Assembly (NCBI GenBank): GCA_050255995.1
Contig: JBFWIM010000006.1
Coordinates: 1 to 42,346, forward strand
Source of the DNA: Intestinibacillus sp050255995
GTDB taxonomy: Bacteria > Bacillota > Clostridia > Oscillospirales > Butyricicoccaceae
Direction: 5' to 3'
DNA: 42,346 nucleotides
Shown here: in pieces, positions 1 to 8,791 of the stretch
How the letters are laid out: every line of letters begins with the position of its first letter
How positions within the stretch are numbered: position 1 is the stretch's first letter
The notes under the pieces: model-generated
Seen by the model: the letters and a program-made list of their open reading frames with translations, nothing else
Databases searched by the model: none
Told to the model about the DNA's origin: nothing
Translations under genes and position numbers: made by a program

Positions 1-476
1 TGCTCGGCGGGCGGGACGTTTCGGCGCTGCGCGCCGATGTGCTGGCCTGCCTGCGCGGGCGGGAAATCGGCTTTGTATTCCAGAGCTTTCGTCTGTCGCC
101 TGACCTGACCGCGCTGGAAAACGTCGCGCTGCCGCTGCTGTTCCGCGGCGTGCCGCGCAGGGAGCGGGAGGCGCGCGCCGCCGCCGCACTCGAGCGGGTC
201 GGGCTGGCGCCGCGCATGCGGCACCGGCCGGGCGCGCTTTCCGGCGGGCAGCAGCAGCGCGTCGCAATCGCCCGCGCGGTCTGCGGAAACCCGTGCCTGC
301 TGCTGGCGGACGAGCCGACCGGTAATCTGGATCCCTGCGCGGCGGCGGAGGTGCTGCGGCTGTTCGACGAGCTGCACGCGGCGGGACACACCATTGTGCT
401 CATCACGCACGACAAGGCGGTCGCACGGCGCGCGGAGCGCACGGTCGCCATCGAGGACGGGCGGCTGATTTGCTGA
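1..476 (+). CDS. ABC transporter ATP-binding protein, MacB/LolD type (5' end cut off)
   Basis: The frame is open from position 3, so the start codon and Walker A lie outside the window. What remains is the second half of an ABC ATPase: a Q-loop (GFVFQSF), the signature LSGGQQQR, Walker B with catalytic Glu (LLLADEPTGNLD) and the switch His in LITHD. The sequence around the Q-loop and 'LTALENVALPL' resembles the MacB/LolD/FtsE group, which usually energises FtsX-like permeases for lipoprotein or peptide export. The partner permease is not visible and would be upstream. The next gene, dCMP deaminase, begins 29 bases after the stop and may be cotranscribed. The family is clear; the substrate is unknown. 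Confidence 0.9.
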   Translation, partial: LGGRDVSALRADVLACLRGREIGFVFQSFRLSPDLTALENVALPLLFRGVPRREREARAAAALERVGLAPRMRHRPGALSGGQQQRVAIARAVCGNPCLLLADEPTGNLDPCAAAEVLRLFDELHAAGHTIVLITHDKAVARRAERTVAIEDGRLIC

Positions 477-505
477 AACATCCCATGGAAACGGAGGGTT
501 CCGAC

Positions 506-994
506 ATGACAAGACGGGATAAAACCAACTACTATCTGGATATGGCGCAGGTCGCGCTGGAGCGCGGCACCTGTCTGCGGCGCAACTTTGGCGCGGTGAT
601 CGTCAAAAACGACGTAATCGTCTCAACCGGCTACACCGGCGCGCCGCGCGGGCGGGCGAACTGCATCGACATCGGCACCTGCGTCCGTGAGAAGATGAAG
701 ATTCCGCGCGGCACGCGGTACGAGTTCTGCCGCTCGGTGCACGCCGAGGCGAACGCGATCATTGCCGCGCCCCGCGAGCAGATGCTGGGCGCGACGCTCT
801 ACCTGGTCGGACGGGATATGAAGACCGGCGAAATCATGCCGGACGCAAACTCCTGCACCATGTGCAAGCGGCTTATCATCAACGCGGGGATCGACAAGGT
901 TGTCATCCGCCGCACCGCCGATACATACGATGAGATTCAGGTGCAGGACTGGGTGGAGCACGATGATCTGCTGAACGGAGAGTCAGGCTATTAA
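506..994 (+). CDS. dCMP deaminase (ComEB-like)
   Basis: A 162-residue zinc-dependent deaminase that would convert dCMP to dUMP for dTTP synthesis in the cytosol. The zinc site is visible: His79 in the HAEANAI motif, with Glu81 as proton shuttle, and Cys117 and Cys120 in SCTMCK. Length and motif spacing fit the dCMP deaminase/ComEB family rather than tRNA adenosine or riboflavin deaminases. An ATG at 506 preceded by GGAGGG at a good distance is preferred over an upstream in-frame TTG at 470, which would overlap the ABC gene. The substrate is inferred from family resemblance. Confidence 0.9.
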   Translation: MTRRDKTNYYLDMAQVALERGTCLRRNFGAVIVKNDVIVSTGYTGAPRGRANCIDIGTCVREKMKIPRGTRYEFCRSVHAEANAIIAAPREQMLGATLYLVGRDMKTGEIMPDANSCTMCKRLIINAGIDKVVIRRTADTYDEIQVQDWVEHDDLLNGESGY

Positions 995-1004
995 CAACGG
1001 GTGA

Positions 1005-1023
1005 GCCGCCCTGAACGGGCGGC
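1005..1023 (+). other. Small intercistronic hairpin
   Basis: GCCGCCC and GGGCGGC form a 7-bp stem around a 5-base loop between the deaminase and lemA genes. No T-run follows, so it is probably an mRNA structure and not a terminator. Confidence 0.4.
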
Positions 1024-1040
1024 GGAAAGGACAGAACGGT

Positions 1041-1589
1041 ATGATTTTGGGAGGCATCGTCATCGCGATCGTGGTGATCCTGATCGCGTGGGTCGTATCA
1101 ACCCAGCGCCAGCTGGTCAGCCTTGACGAGCTGTGCGGCAACGCGCTCAGCCAGATCGGCGTGCAGCAGGCGTCCCGCTGGGATGCGCTGACCGCGCTCG
1201 CGCAGCTTACGAAAAACTATTCCGAGCATGAATACAAGACGCTGATGGATACGGTCGCGGCGCGCCGCCCGATCACTGCGGGCAGCAAGGCTGCCGAGGT
1301 GGACGCGCAGGAAAATATGATCACCCAGGCGTTCACCCACCTGATGGCGGTCGCGGAGGCTTATCCGGACCTCAAGGCGCAGCAGGTCTACAAGCAGACC
1401 ATGGACAGCGTCAACCAGTATGAAAACAACGTCCGGCACGGCCGCATGGTCTATAACGACACCGTGACCAAGTTCAACCGCATGGTGCGCCAGATTCCGG
1501 GCAGCTTCCTCGCGGGCCCGCTCGGCTTCTCGGTGCGCGACTATCTGGAGACCGATCAGAGCAAGACCGATATGCCTTCCATGGCGTAA
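1041..1589 (+). CDS. LemA family protein
   Basis: A 182-residue protein with one N-terminal transmembrane helix (about residues 2-19) followed by an all-helical domain. The phrase 'ENMITQAFTHLMAVAEAYPDLKA' and the later 'YNDTVTKFNRM..IPG..LAGPLGF' pattern are typical of the LemA family, whose members expose a helical bundle outside the membrane and have no settled biochemical role. The ATG is preceded by GGAAAGG. The next gene encodes a DUF2207 membrane protein 16 bases downstream; LemA and DUF2207/TPM-like proteins are often neighbours, so the two probably act together at the envelope. Confidence 0.88.
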   Translation: MILGGIVIAIVVILIAWVVSTQRQLVSLDELCGNALSQIGVQQASRWDALTALAQLTKNYSEHEYKTLMDTVAARRPITAGSKAAEVDAQENMITQAFTHLMAVAEAYPDLKAQQVYKQTMDSVNQYENNVRHGRMVYNDTVTKFNRMVRQIPGSFLAGPLGFSVRDYLETDQSKTDMPSMA

Positions 1590-1605
1590 GACGAGAGGAG
1601 CCGTG

Positions 1606-3426
1606 ATGAAAAAGAGGATTGCAGCGGGGCTTTTAAGCGCCCTGCTTCTGTGTTTCGCGATTCCGCTGACCGCGTCGGCGGAATCAGTCGACAGCGTGAC
1701 GGTCGATGTGACGCTTGATGAAAGCGGCGCGGCGCATGTCACCGAGGTGTGGCAGATCGACGCGACGCAGGGTACCGAGTGGTATTTGAACAAGGTCAAC
1801 ATGGGGGACATGGAGATCACGGATTTTTCCGTCAGTGATGAGACCGGCAAACAGTATACGAACGAGGGCGCATGGGATGTCGATCGCTCGCGCGAGCAAA
1901 AGGCCGGGAAATGCGGCGTCGTCATCAAGTCGGACGGCTACGAGCTGTGTTGGGGCTTGGGGGATTATGGCGAAAGAACATATACTGCAAGTTATACTAT
2001 GACGAATTTCGTCAAATCGTATTTAGATTATGACGGATTCAATGTTCGTTTTATCAATGACCAGATGTCGAGCCCGCCGGGCAAGGTCGACGTGACGATT
2101 CGCGCGCCGCAGGCGCTCGAGGACGAAAAAACCGGCGTGTGGGCGTTCGGCTTTGCGGGCGAAATCTATGTCGAGGACGGCGTGATTCACGCCTGGACGA
2201 ACGAGGCGCTGGACGGTAGCAATCACGTCACTCTGATGGCGCGTTTTGATAAGGGACTTTTCACCCCGACCAGCACGCGGGATGAATCCTTTTCGGCGCT
2301 CGAGGATGAGGCGCTTGCGGGCAGCGACTATACGAAGGAAAACGACGCGCCGCAGGGCGGTTATGATGGAAATTACAACGAGGGCTTGTCGAGCGGGCTT
2401 TCCAAATTTCACTCCTCAGGCTTTTTGGGCGGGCTTTTCGGCGCGCTCACTTCAGGCTTCCCGGTGTTTTTCCTGCTCGTAGTCGGGCTGGCCATTTTCG
2501 GCATTGCGCGCGGCGCGGGCCGTTCGGGCAGCGCCGCGGTTTCCGGCCTGTCCCGCGTTTTCGCGAGGGACGTGGAGTATGCGCGGGATATCCCCTGCGG
2601 CGGCAACCTGCCCGCGGCTTACGCGCTGCTGGACGCGATGGGCGAGATGAAGACCGACGGCGCGCTCATGGGCGCGTATCTGCTGCGCTGGACGTATCGG
2701 CATTTGGTGCGTATCGAGGAGACAGAGAAAAAGGCGTTCCTCGGCCTTGGCGGCGGCAAGCAGCCGTCCATCGTATTCAGCGGCAACCTTGACAGCCTGT
2801 CGGGCGCGGAGCGTTCGCTCTATGAAATGATGCGGGAAGCCTCCGGCGGCGACGGCATTCTGCAGGAAAAGGAATTCTACAAATGGTCGCAGCGGCACTA
2901 TACCCAGGTGGAGGGCTGGCTGGAGGAGGCCGCCATTGAGGGCCGCCGCGCGCTGCGCGGCATGGGCGCGCTGGAGACCCGGCCGGTCAAGAAATTCTTC
3001 GGGCTGATCGATAGCGAAGAAACCGTAATTACCGCACGCGGGCAGGAGCTGGCGCGCGGGGCGATGGGCTTTAAGAAGTATTTGCAGGATTTCACCATCA
3101 TCAACGAGCGGCAGGCCGTCGAGGTCGAGCTGTGGGACGACTATCTGGTGTTTGCCACGCTGTTCGGCATTGCGGATCAGGTTGCGGAGGAGTTCAAGGA
3201 GCTGTATCCGAAGCACTTTGAGCAGCAGGCCCAGATGGGCTACGGCACAAACGGGGACATTTTCTGGATGATGCTTATGATCAACAACATGTCGCGGGCG
3301 GCGGCGCGCGGCATGGAAGCCGGGCGCAGCGCGGCGGAATCCCGTTCCAGCGGCGGCGGCGGTTTTTCGTCCATGGGCGGCGGCGGCGGTTTTTCGGGCG
3401 GCGGCTCAGGCGGCGGCTCCCGGTAA
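1606..3426 (+). CDS. DUF2207 family membrane protein with glycine-rich tail
   Basis: A 606-residue protein. A signal peptide (about residues 1-25, ending in SAE) precedes a roughly 250-residue extracytoplasmic beta-rich domain of the DUF2207 type. One transmembrane helix follows at about 284-304 (PVFFLLVVGLAIFGIA), then a cytoplasmic region of about 280 residues and a Gly/Ser-rich tail (GGGGGFSGGGSGGGSR). That tail is a common ending in this family. GAGGAG lies 5 bases before the ATG at 1606; a GTG one codon upstream is too close to it. The gene follows lemA and is closed by a strong terminator. Function unknown; envelope maintenance is a guess from the LemA pairing. Confidence 0.85.
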   Translation: MKKRIAAGLLSALLLCFAIPLTASAESVDSVTVDVTLDESGAAHVTEVWQIDATQGTEWYLNKVNMGDMEITDFSVSDETGKQYTNEGAWDVDRSREQKAGKCGVVIKSDGYELCWGLGDYGERTYTASYTMTNFVKSYLDYDGFNVRFINDQMSSPPGKVDVTIRAPQALEDEKTGVWAFGFAGEIYVEDGVIHAWTNEALDGSNHVTLMARFDKGLFTPTSTRDESFSALEDEALAGSDYTKENDAPQGGYDGNYNEGLSSGLSKFHSSGFLGGLFGALTSGFPVFFLLVVGLAIFGIARGAGRSGSAAVSGLSRVFARDVEYARDIPCGGNLPAAYALLDAMGEMKTDGALMGAYLLRWTYRHLVRIEETEKKAFLGLGGGKQPSIVFSGNLDSLSGAERSLYEMMREASGGDGILQEKEFYKWSQRHYTQVEGWLEEAAIEGRRALRGMGALETRPVKKFFGLIDSEETVITARGQELARGAMGFKKYLQDFTIINERQAVEVELWDDYLVFATLFGIADQVAEEFKELYPKHFEQQAQMGYGTNGDIFWMMLMINNMSRAAARGMEAGRSAAESRSSGGGGFSSMGGGGGFSGGGSGGGSR

Positions 3427-3460
3427 AAAGCGTTTGCGGCGCAATTTATGCAGCATTCAT

Positions 3461-3505
3461 AAAAAGAGCCGGGAGGGCAGCGACCTCCCGGCTCTTTTTT
3501 ATCCA
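3461..3505 (+). terminator. Rho-independent terminator after the lemA-DUF2207 genes
   Basis: Perfect 16-bp stem, AAAAAGAGCCGGGAGG pairing with CCTCCCGGCTCTTTTT (3461-3476 with 3484-3499), followed by T residues. Confidence 0.92.
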
Positions 3506-3562
3506 CTTTCACCGAAAGTATCCCTGTAAATGCAGATAACGGTTTTTTAGACCTTTGTTTTG

Positions 3563-3571
3563 TGATATACT
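3563..3571 (+). promoter_or_regulatory. Extended -10 promoter candidate for the SLH-domain gene
   Basis: TGATATACT is an extended -10 element (TG-n-TATACT) about 70 bases before the gene. No convincing -35 hexamer is seen, which fits an extended -10 promoter. Confidence 0.5.
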
Positions 3572-3643
3572 GATTGCAATTTCATCCAAGAACCACGGCG
3601 GCGACAGCTGCCGACAGAACAACAGGAGTGTGTCAATACAATC

Positions 3644-5233
3644 ATGAAGCGATTCCTATCCGTTTTGCTGTGCCTTTCTTTCTTATGGGCGCCCGCTGCC
3701 GCGGCGACCGCGGACACGTCCTCCCGGACGATGGAGCGCGCCTACGCGCTCAAGTCGCTCGGTATTTTTCAGGGGGATGCGGACGGTTTCGGGCTGGACA
3801 ACCGTCCGACCCGGCTGGAGGGGTTTGTCCTGCTCATTCGCCTGCTCGGCGAGGAGGGGACGGCAAAAACCGGCTCCTATACCCACCCGTTCACCGATGT
3901 GCCCGCCTGGGGCCGCGGTTATGTCGGCTACGGCTACCGCAGCGGGCTGACGGTCGGCGTCGGCGGCGCGCGGTTCGGCACGGCGCAGAGCCTGACCGCC
4001 GCGGAGTACTGTACCTGGCTGCTGCGCGCGCTGGGATACAGCGAGGACAGAGACGGCTTTACGCTGCAGACCGCCGTGCGCCGCGCGCAGGCGCTCGGGC
4101 TTGCAGACAGCGCGCAGGCCGCGCGCTGGGCAGGCGGCGTCTTTACCCGGAGCGACCTCGTCAACCTTTCCTATGCAGCGCTTACGATCTGCGGCAAGGG
4201 CGAGACCCGCACGTTGGCGCAAAAGCTGGCGGGCGCAGGCGTTTTCACGGAAGAGAGCGCCCGTGCCGCGGGCGTATGGCCGGGGACTTCGCTGCCCGCG
4301 AGTACAGGAGAGCCGGCGGCAGTTTATGTCGCGGACGGCCTGTATGAGCTGTGCAGCGCTGCGACGGGCGGCGACATGACCGCCGTCCCCGCGGCGGAGG
4401 ACGGGCGCGGCGGCGTCTGGATCACGGCGCGCAGCAGCGCGAACACGCAGAAGTTCACAGTCAAAAATCTCGGAAACAGGACGGTTCGGCTGCTCGCGGC
4501 GGGCGCGGACGGCAAAGCGGTCAATGCGAACCCGGTGTCGTCCGGTACGCAGCCCTATTTTTACAATGAAAACGGCACGGATAGCCAGTATTTCGTGTTT
4601 TATCGGGAGCAGGACGGCGCGTACAGCATCCGCATGGCGTCGGATTCCGCGCTTGCGCTGACCAACGTGCAGGGACGCCTGACGCTGCGTCCCTATCAGG
4701 GCGGGGATGACCAGCAGTGGCTGCTGTTGCCGACCGCGCTGTCCTCCGCCGGCAGCGCCGCGCCGGATACTGCGAGTGTTGCCGCTGCCCTGGAACAGCT
4801 GCTAAAGCGGTATCCGGACGGGTATCAGCTTCCGGAGGACTACGCCTGTCAGGGCGCGATACAATGCATGGGTTTTGCGCGCGAGGTCTGGTACCGGCTA
4901 TTCGGCACGGACTACACGGACTGGAGCTACCCCGGCACGCCGGTGACGGACAATATCTATCGGGTCGCGCGGCTGGACCGCGGGCAGTATACCGAGGAGA
5001 ACCTTCGCAAGCTGATCGCGCAGGCGTGGCCGGGAGATATCATCCAGTTTGACGAGCCAAAGCCGCACAGCATGATTTATGTCTGGCGCAGTACCACAGG
5101 CTTCGGCGTTTACGACGCCAACTGGGGCTACGACCTGAAGGTACACCGCCATTCGTTCCTGTACGGCGGGCTGGCCGGACAGGACAGCGACCATATTTCG
5201 CTGCTGCGGTACACGAATTACCCGATAAAATGA
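3644..5233 (+). CDS. Exported SLH-domain protein with ricin-like middle and cysteine-amidase-like C-terminus
   Basis: A 529-residue secreted protein with a signal peptide (about residues 1-23, APAAAA). S-layer-homology-like repeats follow at about 25-200 (ERAYALKSLGIF, FTDVPAWGRGYVGYGYRSGLTVG), of the kind that anchor proteins to secondary wall polymer. Residues 225-370 resemble a ricin-B-type beta-trefoil (YSIRMASDSALALTN, DDQQWLL). The last 150 residues contain Cys408 (QCMGFAREV), His475 (PHSMIYV) and a YDANWG motif, an arrangement like CHAP/NlpC-type peptidase or amidase folds. It is probably a wall-bound hydrolase or transglutaminase-like enzyme. The ATG has an AGGAG 16 bases upstream, an unusually long spacing. 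The gene stands alone between two terminators. Confidence 0.7.
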   Translation: MKRFLSVLLCLSFLWAPAAAATADTSSRTMERAYALKSLGIFQGDADGFGLDNRPTRLEGFVLLIRLLGEEGTAKTGSYTHPFTDVPAWGRGYVGYGYRSGLTVGVGGARFGTAQSLTAAEYCTWLLRALGYSEDRDGFTLQTAVRRAQALGLADSAQAARWAGGVFTRSDLVNLSYAALTICGKGETRTLAQKLAGAGVFTEESARAAGVWPGTSLPASTGEPAAVYVADGLYELCSAATGGDMTAVPAAEDGRGGVWITARSSANTQKFTVKNLGNRTVRLLAAGADGKAVNANPVSSGTQPYFYNENGTDSQYFVFYREQDGAYSIRMASDSALALTNVQGRLTLRPYQGGDDQQWLLLPTALSSAGSAAPDTASVAAALEQLLKRYPDGYQLPEDYACQGAIQCMGFAREVWYRLFGTDYTDWSYPGTPVTDNIYRVARLDRGQYTEENLRKLIAQAWPGDIIQFDEPKPHSMIYVWRSTTGFGVYDANWGYDLKVHRHSFLYGGLAGQDSDHISLLRYTNYPIK

Positions 5234-5236
5234 ACA

Positions 5237-5288
5237 GAAAGACCCCGCGCCCGGTTTCTCCAAGAGGGAACCGGGCGCGGGGTCTTTC
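5237..5288. terminator. Bidirectional terminator
   Basis: A perfect 20-bp stem (5237-5256 with 5269-5288, built on GACCCCGCGCCCGG) sits between the SLH-domain gene and the convergent histidine kinase gene. A- and T-rich ends on both sides suit termination in both directions. Confidence 0.9.
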
Positions 5289-6527
5289 TTATTTGAGCGG
5301 GAGATGTACCGTAAACGTCGTGCAGGCCGCCGTGCTCTGCACGGCGATGCGCCCCCGGTGCTGTTCGACGATGGTCTTTGCAATGGCAAGCCCCAATCCC
5401 GTGCCGCCCTGCTCGCGCGTGCGCGCGCCATCCACACGGTAAAAGCGCTCGAACAGGCGCGGAAGCTGCTCGGGCGGAATCGGGTCGCCGGTATTGCGCA
5501 CCTCAAGGCGCGCCCAACCGTTTTCAGCGGACACCGCGAAACGCACTTCGCCGCCTCTTCCGGCGTACTTGCAGGCATTATCCAGCAGGATGACCATGAG
5601 CTGCTTGATGCGGCCCTCGTCGCCATGCAGGATGAGTTTGGGAGGTACGTCGCTGATCAGGTTGACGCCGCGCTCAAACGCGATCGGTTCCAGGGGCAGC
5701 AGACACCCCCAGGCCGCGTCGCTCAAATCAAAGGGTGCGCAGCGTTCCGGCGGGGCGGGCGCGTCTGATTTCGCGAGAAACAGCAGATCGTCCACCAGCT
5801 TTTTCATGCGCTCGCCCTCTGTGCGCGTGTGTTCCAGCCATTTCTGCTGTGCGCGGATGGTGTCGTCCGGATGGGAGAGCAGGATGCCCGTGTTCGCAAG
5901 AATGACGGTCAGCGGGGTTTTGAGCTCATGCGACGCGTCCGCGACGAACTGCCGCTGCCCTTCCCACGCCTTTGCGACAGGGCAGAGCGCCCAGCCCGAA
6001 AGGAACAGGCTGATGCCGAAAAACGCAGCCAGCGCGCCCGCGCCGACGGCCAGCGCCGTCAGCAGCAGCGCAAGGAAGGAGGAGCGCTCGCCCGACATGT
6101 CGGCAAAGCCGATCTGCGTGCCGCCGGGCGTTTTCTCTATCAGAAAACGCAAGCCGAGCGCGCGCACCACACCCCGCGGCGTGCCTGCGGCAAGCGCGGC
6201 TTTTACCGCTTCGGCTGCCGTTTCGTCCGAAACCTCGACGTCGTCCGCCTGCATGCCGATGACGTTCCGGCTCTCGTCCAGCCGCACGGTGAACACAGGC
6301 ACGTTATTGAACACGCGGTCATCGCGCGGCACGCCCGGCCCGCCGATCTGGAATTTGGGCGGCGCGGCGCCCATGTCGCGGCTGAGCGCATGGCGCAGCG
6401 CGTCATAGCTCTGGTTCTGCAGATTCTGCACGTTGACAAAGCAAAAGACCGAAAACACGCACAGCAGAACGAGCGCGACCAGCCCCATGTTGATCAGGAT
6501 AAATTTGCGGCGCAGCTTTTGAATCAT
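5289..6527 (-). CDS. Sensor histidine kinase
   Basis: A 412-residue membrane kinase. There are two transmembrane helices (about residues 10-32 and 148-172), with an extracytoplasmic sensor segment of about 115 residues between them. The dimerisation domain carries the phospho-acceptor His200 in DASHELKTPLT. The ATP-binding domain has the N box (LLDNACKYA), G1 (NTGDPIPPE), F box (RLFERFYRVD) and G2 (GGTGLGLAIAK). It partners the response regulator whose gene overlaps by ATGA at 6524-6527. The signal is unknown. The pair is divergent from the VTC polyphosphate cassette, its likely target. Confidence 0.93.
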   Translation of the reverse strand: MIQKLRRKFILINMGLVALVLLCVFSVFCFVNVQNLQNQSYDALRHALSRDMGAAPPKFQIGGPGVPRDDRVFNNVPVFTVRLDESRNVIGMQADDVEVSDETAAEAVKAALAAGTPRGVVRALGLRFLIEKTPGGTQIGFADMSGERSSFLALLLTALAVGAGALAAFFGISLFLSGWALCPVAKAWEGQRQFVADASHELKTPLTVILANTGILLSHPDDTIRAQQKWLEHTRTEGERMKKLVDDLLFLAKSDAPAPPERCAPFDLSDAAWGCLLPLEPIAFERGVNLISDVPPKLILHGDEGRIKQLMVILLDNACKYAGRGGEVRFAVSAENGWARLEVRNTGDPIPPEQLPRLFERFYRVDGARTREQGGTGLGLAIAKTIVEQHRGRIAVQSTAACTTFTVHLPLK

Positions 6528-7201
6528 AGGCCGTTTTCCTCCAGCCGGTAGCCCACCTTGCGCACCGTCCCGATGGCTACACGCGAACCGAGGAAGTAAA
6601 ACTTCTTGCGCAGGAATGAAATGTAGGCTTCCGCGTTGTTATCCTCCGCGCCCGACTCCGCGCCCCAGACCTTCATAAGCAGTTCTTCCTTGGGCAGCAC
6701 CATGCGCGGGTTGGTCATCAGCAGCCGCAGCACCTCAAATTCCTTGAAGCCGAGGTGCACCGACTTTGCCCCGCACTCCAGCGTATAGGTTGAGAGGTTA
6801 AGCGTCAGATCCGCGAAAGTCAGCGTTTCGAGCACCACGTCGCCCTGACGGCGCAGCGCGGCGCGCAGGCGGGCGAGCAGCTCTTCCGGTGCAAAAGGCT
6901 TGGTCATGTAGTCATCCGCGCCGCAGTCCAGTCCCGCCACCTTGTCCGAAACCTCATCGCGCGCGGTCAGCAGCACGACGGGCGTGGCGTTTTTCTGTGC
7001 GCGCAGCTCGCGCACCACAGTGAATCCGTCCATGCCCGGCAGCATCACATCCAGCACCACCGCGTCGTATTGCCCGCTCAGGGCGTAATCCAGCCCGTCG
7101 CGTCCGTTGTGGACGATGTCCACCTGATATTTGTGCTCGGTCAGGATCTGGCCGAGCGCCTCGGCCAGCCTCACCTCGTCCTCTACAATTAAAATCCGCA
7201 T
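6524..7201 (-). CDS. OmpR/PhoB-family response regulator
   Basis: A 225-residue DNA-binding regulator. The receiver domain (about 1-115) shows acidic residues in VEDEVRLAE, the phospho-accepting Asp in AVVLDVMLPGMDG, the Thr in VVLLTARDE and the Lys in MTKPF. The C-terminal winged helix (about 125-225) ends in FLRKKFYFLG.RVAIGTVRKVGYRLE, with a sequence shape like the OmpR/PhoB class. It is the first gene of the two-gene two-component operon. Direct repeats in the intergenic region upstream look like its own binding sites. Confidence 0.94.
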   Translation of the reverse strand: MRILIVEDEVRLAEALGQILTEHKYQVDIVHNGRDGLDYALSGQYDAVVLDVMLPGMDGFTVVRELRAQKNATPVVLLTARDEVSDKVAGLDCGADDYMTKPFAPEELLARLRAALRRQGDVVLETLTFADLTLNLSTYTLECGAKSVHLGFKEFEVLRLLMTNPRMVLPKEELLMKVWGAESGAEDNNAEAYISFLRKKFYFLGSRVAIGTVRKVGYRLEENGL

Positions 7202-7306
7202 CCGTATCCCCTCCCGGTATCCCCGCGCCCCTTTTGCGGCCGCGTTTGTCCTGCTGCTGTTTTCATATAGTATAGCATATCCTGTACGTTTATCGTACCG
7301 CCTGTC

Positions 7307-7363
7307 CCTGAAAATAGTCTGAAGCGGTTTTTTCAGACTGGTTTCAGGTTTGTGCGGTATGAT
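7307..7363 (+). promoter_or_regulatory. Operator-like inverted/direct repeat and promoter of the VTC cassette
   Basis: Arms of 17 bases at 7307-7323 and 7332-7348 are inverted repeats with two mismatches. Within the right arm, TTTCAG occurs at 7331 and again at 7342, an 11-bp direct repeat as expected for an OmpR-family dimer. A -10 element TATGAT lies at 7358-7363, so the repeat overlaps the -35 position. That suggests activation by the response regulator encoded divergently. No good -35 hexamer is present. The inverted repeat could also fold as an RNA hairpin. Confidence 0.6.
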
Positions 7364-7395
7364 GTGTTCAACGAAAACGACAGGAGGAAAACGAT

Positions 7396-8118
7396 ATGAC
7401 GGGCTATCAGGACGTCTTTAAACGATATGAGAAGAAATATCTGCTCGACCGCCGTCAATATGCGGCGATCCGCCGCGGTCTGGAGGGCCGGATGCGCGAG
7501 GACAGCTACGGTCTGCATACCATCTGCAATATTTATTTCGACACCGAGGATTTCTCGATTATCCGGCACTCTCTGGATAAGCCCGCCTACAAGGAAAAGC
7601 TGCGCCTGCGGAGTTACGGCGTGCCCGGGGCGCGCGATGCGGTTTTCATGGAGCTGAAAAAGAAGTTTGACGGCGTGGTCTACAAACGCCGTATCCAGAT
7701 GCCGCTTGCCGAGGCCTACCGCTATCTGCTCGCCGGCATCTATCCGGCCGGGGACAGCCAGATCCTCCGGGAGATCGACTGGTTTGTCCAGCGCAACCAC
7801 CCCATTCCGCGCGCTTTCATCGCCTACGACCGCATCGCGCTTGCCGGGATCGACGACCCGGAAACGCGCATCACCTTTGACAGCAGCCTGCGGTGGCGCG
7901 ACACCGCGCTCGACCTTGCGGCGGGCGACCGCGGCTACCAGCTGCAAAAGCCGGGCACCGCGCTGATGGAGGTCAAGATACCCGGCGTGATGCCGCTCTG
8001 GCTCAGCCATCTGCTCGCGGAGCACGAGGTCTTTCCGGCCTCCTTCTCCAAATACGGCGAGTGCTACCGGGAGCATCTGTTTGTAAAACATCCGGAGGGA
8101 GGGAACGAGTGTGCTTGA
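7396..8118 (+). CDS. VTC-domain polyphosphate polymerase
   Basis: A 240-residue protein of the CYTH/triphosphate-tunnel fold, like the catalytic VTC4 domain that makes polyphosphate from ATP. Features seen are the basic opening FKRYEKKYLL, 'ICNIYFDTED', the strands YKEKLRLRSYG and VFMELKKKFDGVVYKRR, and 'ALMEVKIPG' near the end. The alternating charged residues would line the tunnel. Start is an ATG with GGAGG upstream. Its last 8 bases overlap the DUF4956 gene, and a beta-helix lipoprotein follows, a set often found together. In bacteria the product of such sets is not always proven. Confidence 0.88.
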   Translation: MTGYQDVFKRYEKKYLLDRRQYAAIRRGLEGRMREDSYGLHTICNIYFDTEDFSIIRHSLDKPAYKEKLRLRSYGVPGARDAVFMELKKKFDGVVYKRRIQMPLAEAYRYLLAGIYPAGDSQILREIDWFVQRNHPIPRAFIAYDRIALAGIDDPETRITFDSSLRWRDTALDLAAGDRGYQLQKPGTALMEVKIPGVMPLWLSHLLAEHEVFPASFSKYGECYREHLFVKHPEGGNECA

Positions 8119-8791
8119 TGGTTTGACAACGGCGGTATCGACTACCACGGCGGTCTCTCTGCCCAACCTGCTGCTCTGTACGCTGGCGTCTCTGGTCTTT
8201 GGTATGGCGGTCGCCGCGATTTATATGCATAAAAACCGGTATTCCAAGAGCTTTGTGGTCACGCTGGCGCTGCTGCCTGCGATGGTGCAGATCGTCATCA
8301 TGCTGGTCAACGGCAATCTCGGCACGGGCGTTGCGGTCATGGGCGCGTTCAGCCTGGTGCGCTTCCGCTCGGTGCCCGGATCGGCCCGGGAAATCGGCAG
8401 CCTGTTTTTCGCCATGGCGCTCGGCCTTGCAACCGGCATGGGCTATCTCCTGTACGCCGCAATTTTCCTCGTCGTCATCGGCGGCATGATGCTGCTGCTT
8501 TCCAGCACTCCTTTTGGCACGCAGAAAGCAGATGTACGCCTGCTGAAAATCACCATTCCGGAAAATATGGACTATGACGGCCTGTTTGACGACCTGTTTG
8601 CGCAGTATACCGACGGCGCAACCCTTACGCAGGTCCGCACTACCAACATGGGCAGCCTGTTTGAGCTGCATTACGACGTTAAACTGCGCGGCGAGATTGT
8701 GCCCAAGGAATTTCTCGACGCACTGCGCTGCCGAAACGGCAATCTGAATATTGTCTGCGGCCGGTATCCGGCGGGAAAGGATGAGTTATGA
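8111..8791 (+). CDS. DUF4956 family membrane protein
   Basis: A 226-residue protein starting with GTG at 8111, supported by GGAGGGAGGG 7 bases upstream. Hydrophobic helices lie at about residues 17-36, 45-62 and 98-127, with the family-typical 'MGAFSLVRFRSVPG' between them. A soluble C-terminal domain (about 140-226) looks like a ferredoxin-like fold. The family is known mainly from its genetic link with VTC-domain and CotH or beta-helix proteins, which is exactly the setting here. It may anchor the polymerase or conduct its product, but this is inference. Confidence 0.85.
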   Translation: MLDGLTTAVSTTTAVSLPNLLLCTLASLVFGMAVAAIYMHKNRYSKSFVVTLALLPAMVQIVIMLVNGNLGTGVAVMGAFSLVRFRSVPGSAREIGSLFFAMALGLATGMGYLLYAAIFLVVIGGMMLLLSSTPFGTQKADVRLLKITIPENMDYDGLFDDLFAQYTDGATLTQVRTTNMGSLFELHYDVKLRGEIVPKEFLDALRCRNGNLNIVCGRYPAGKDEL

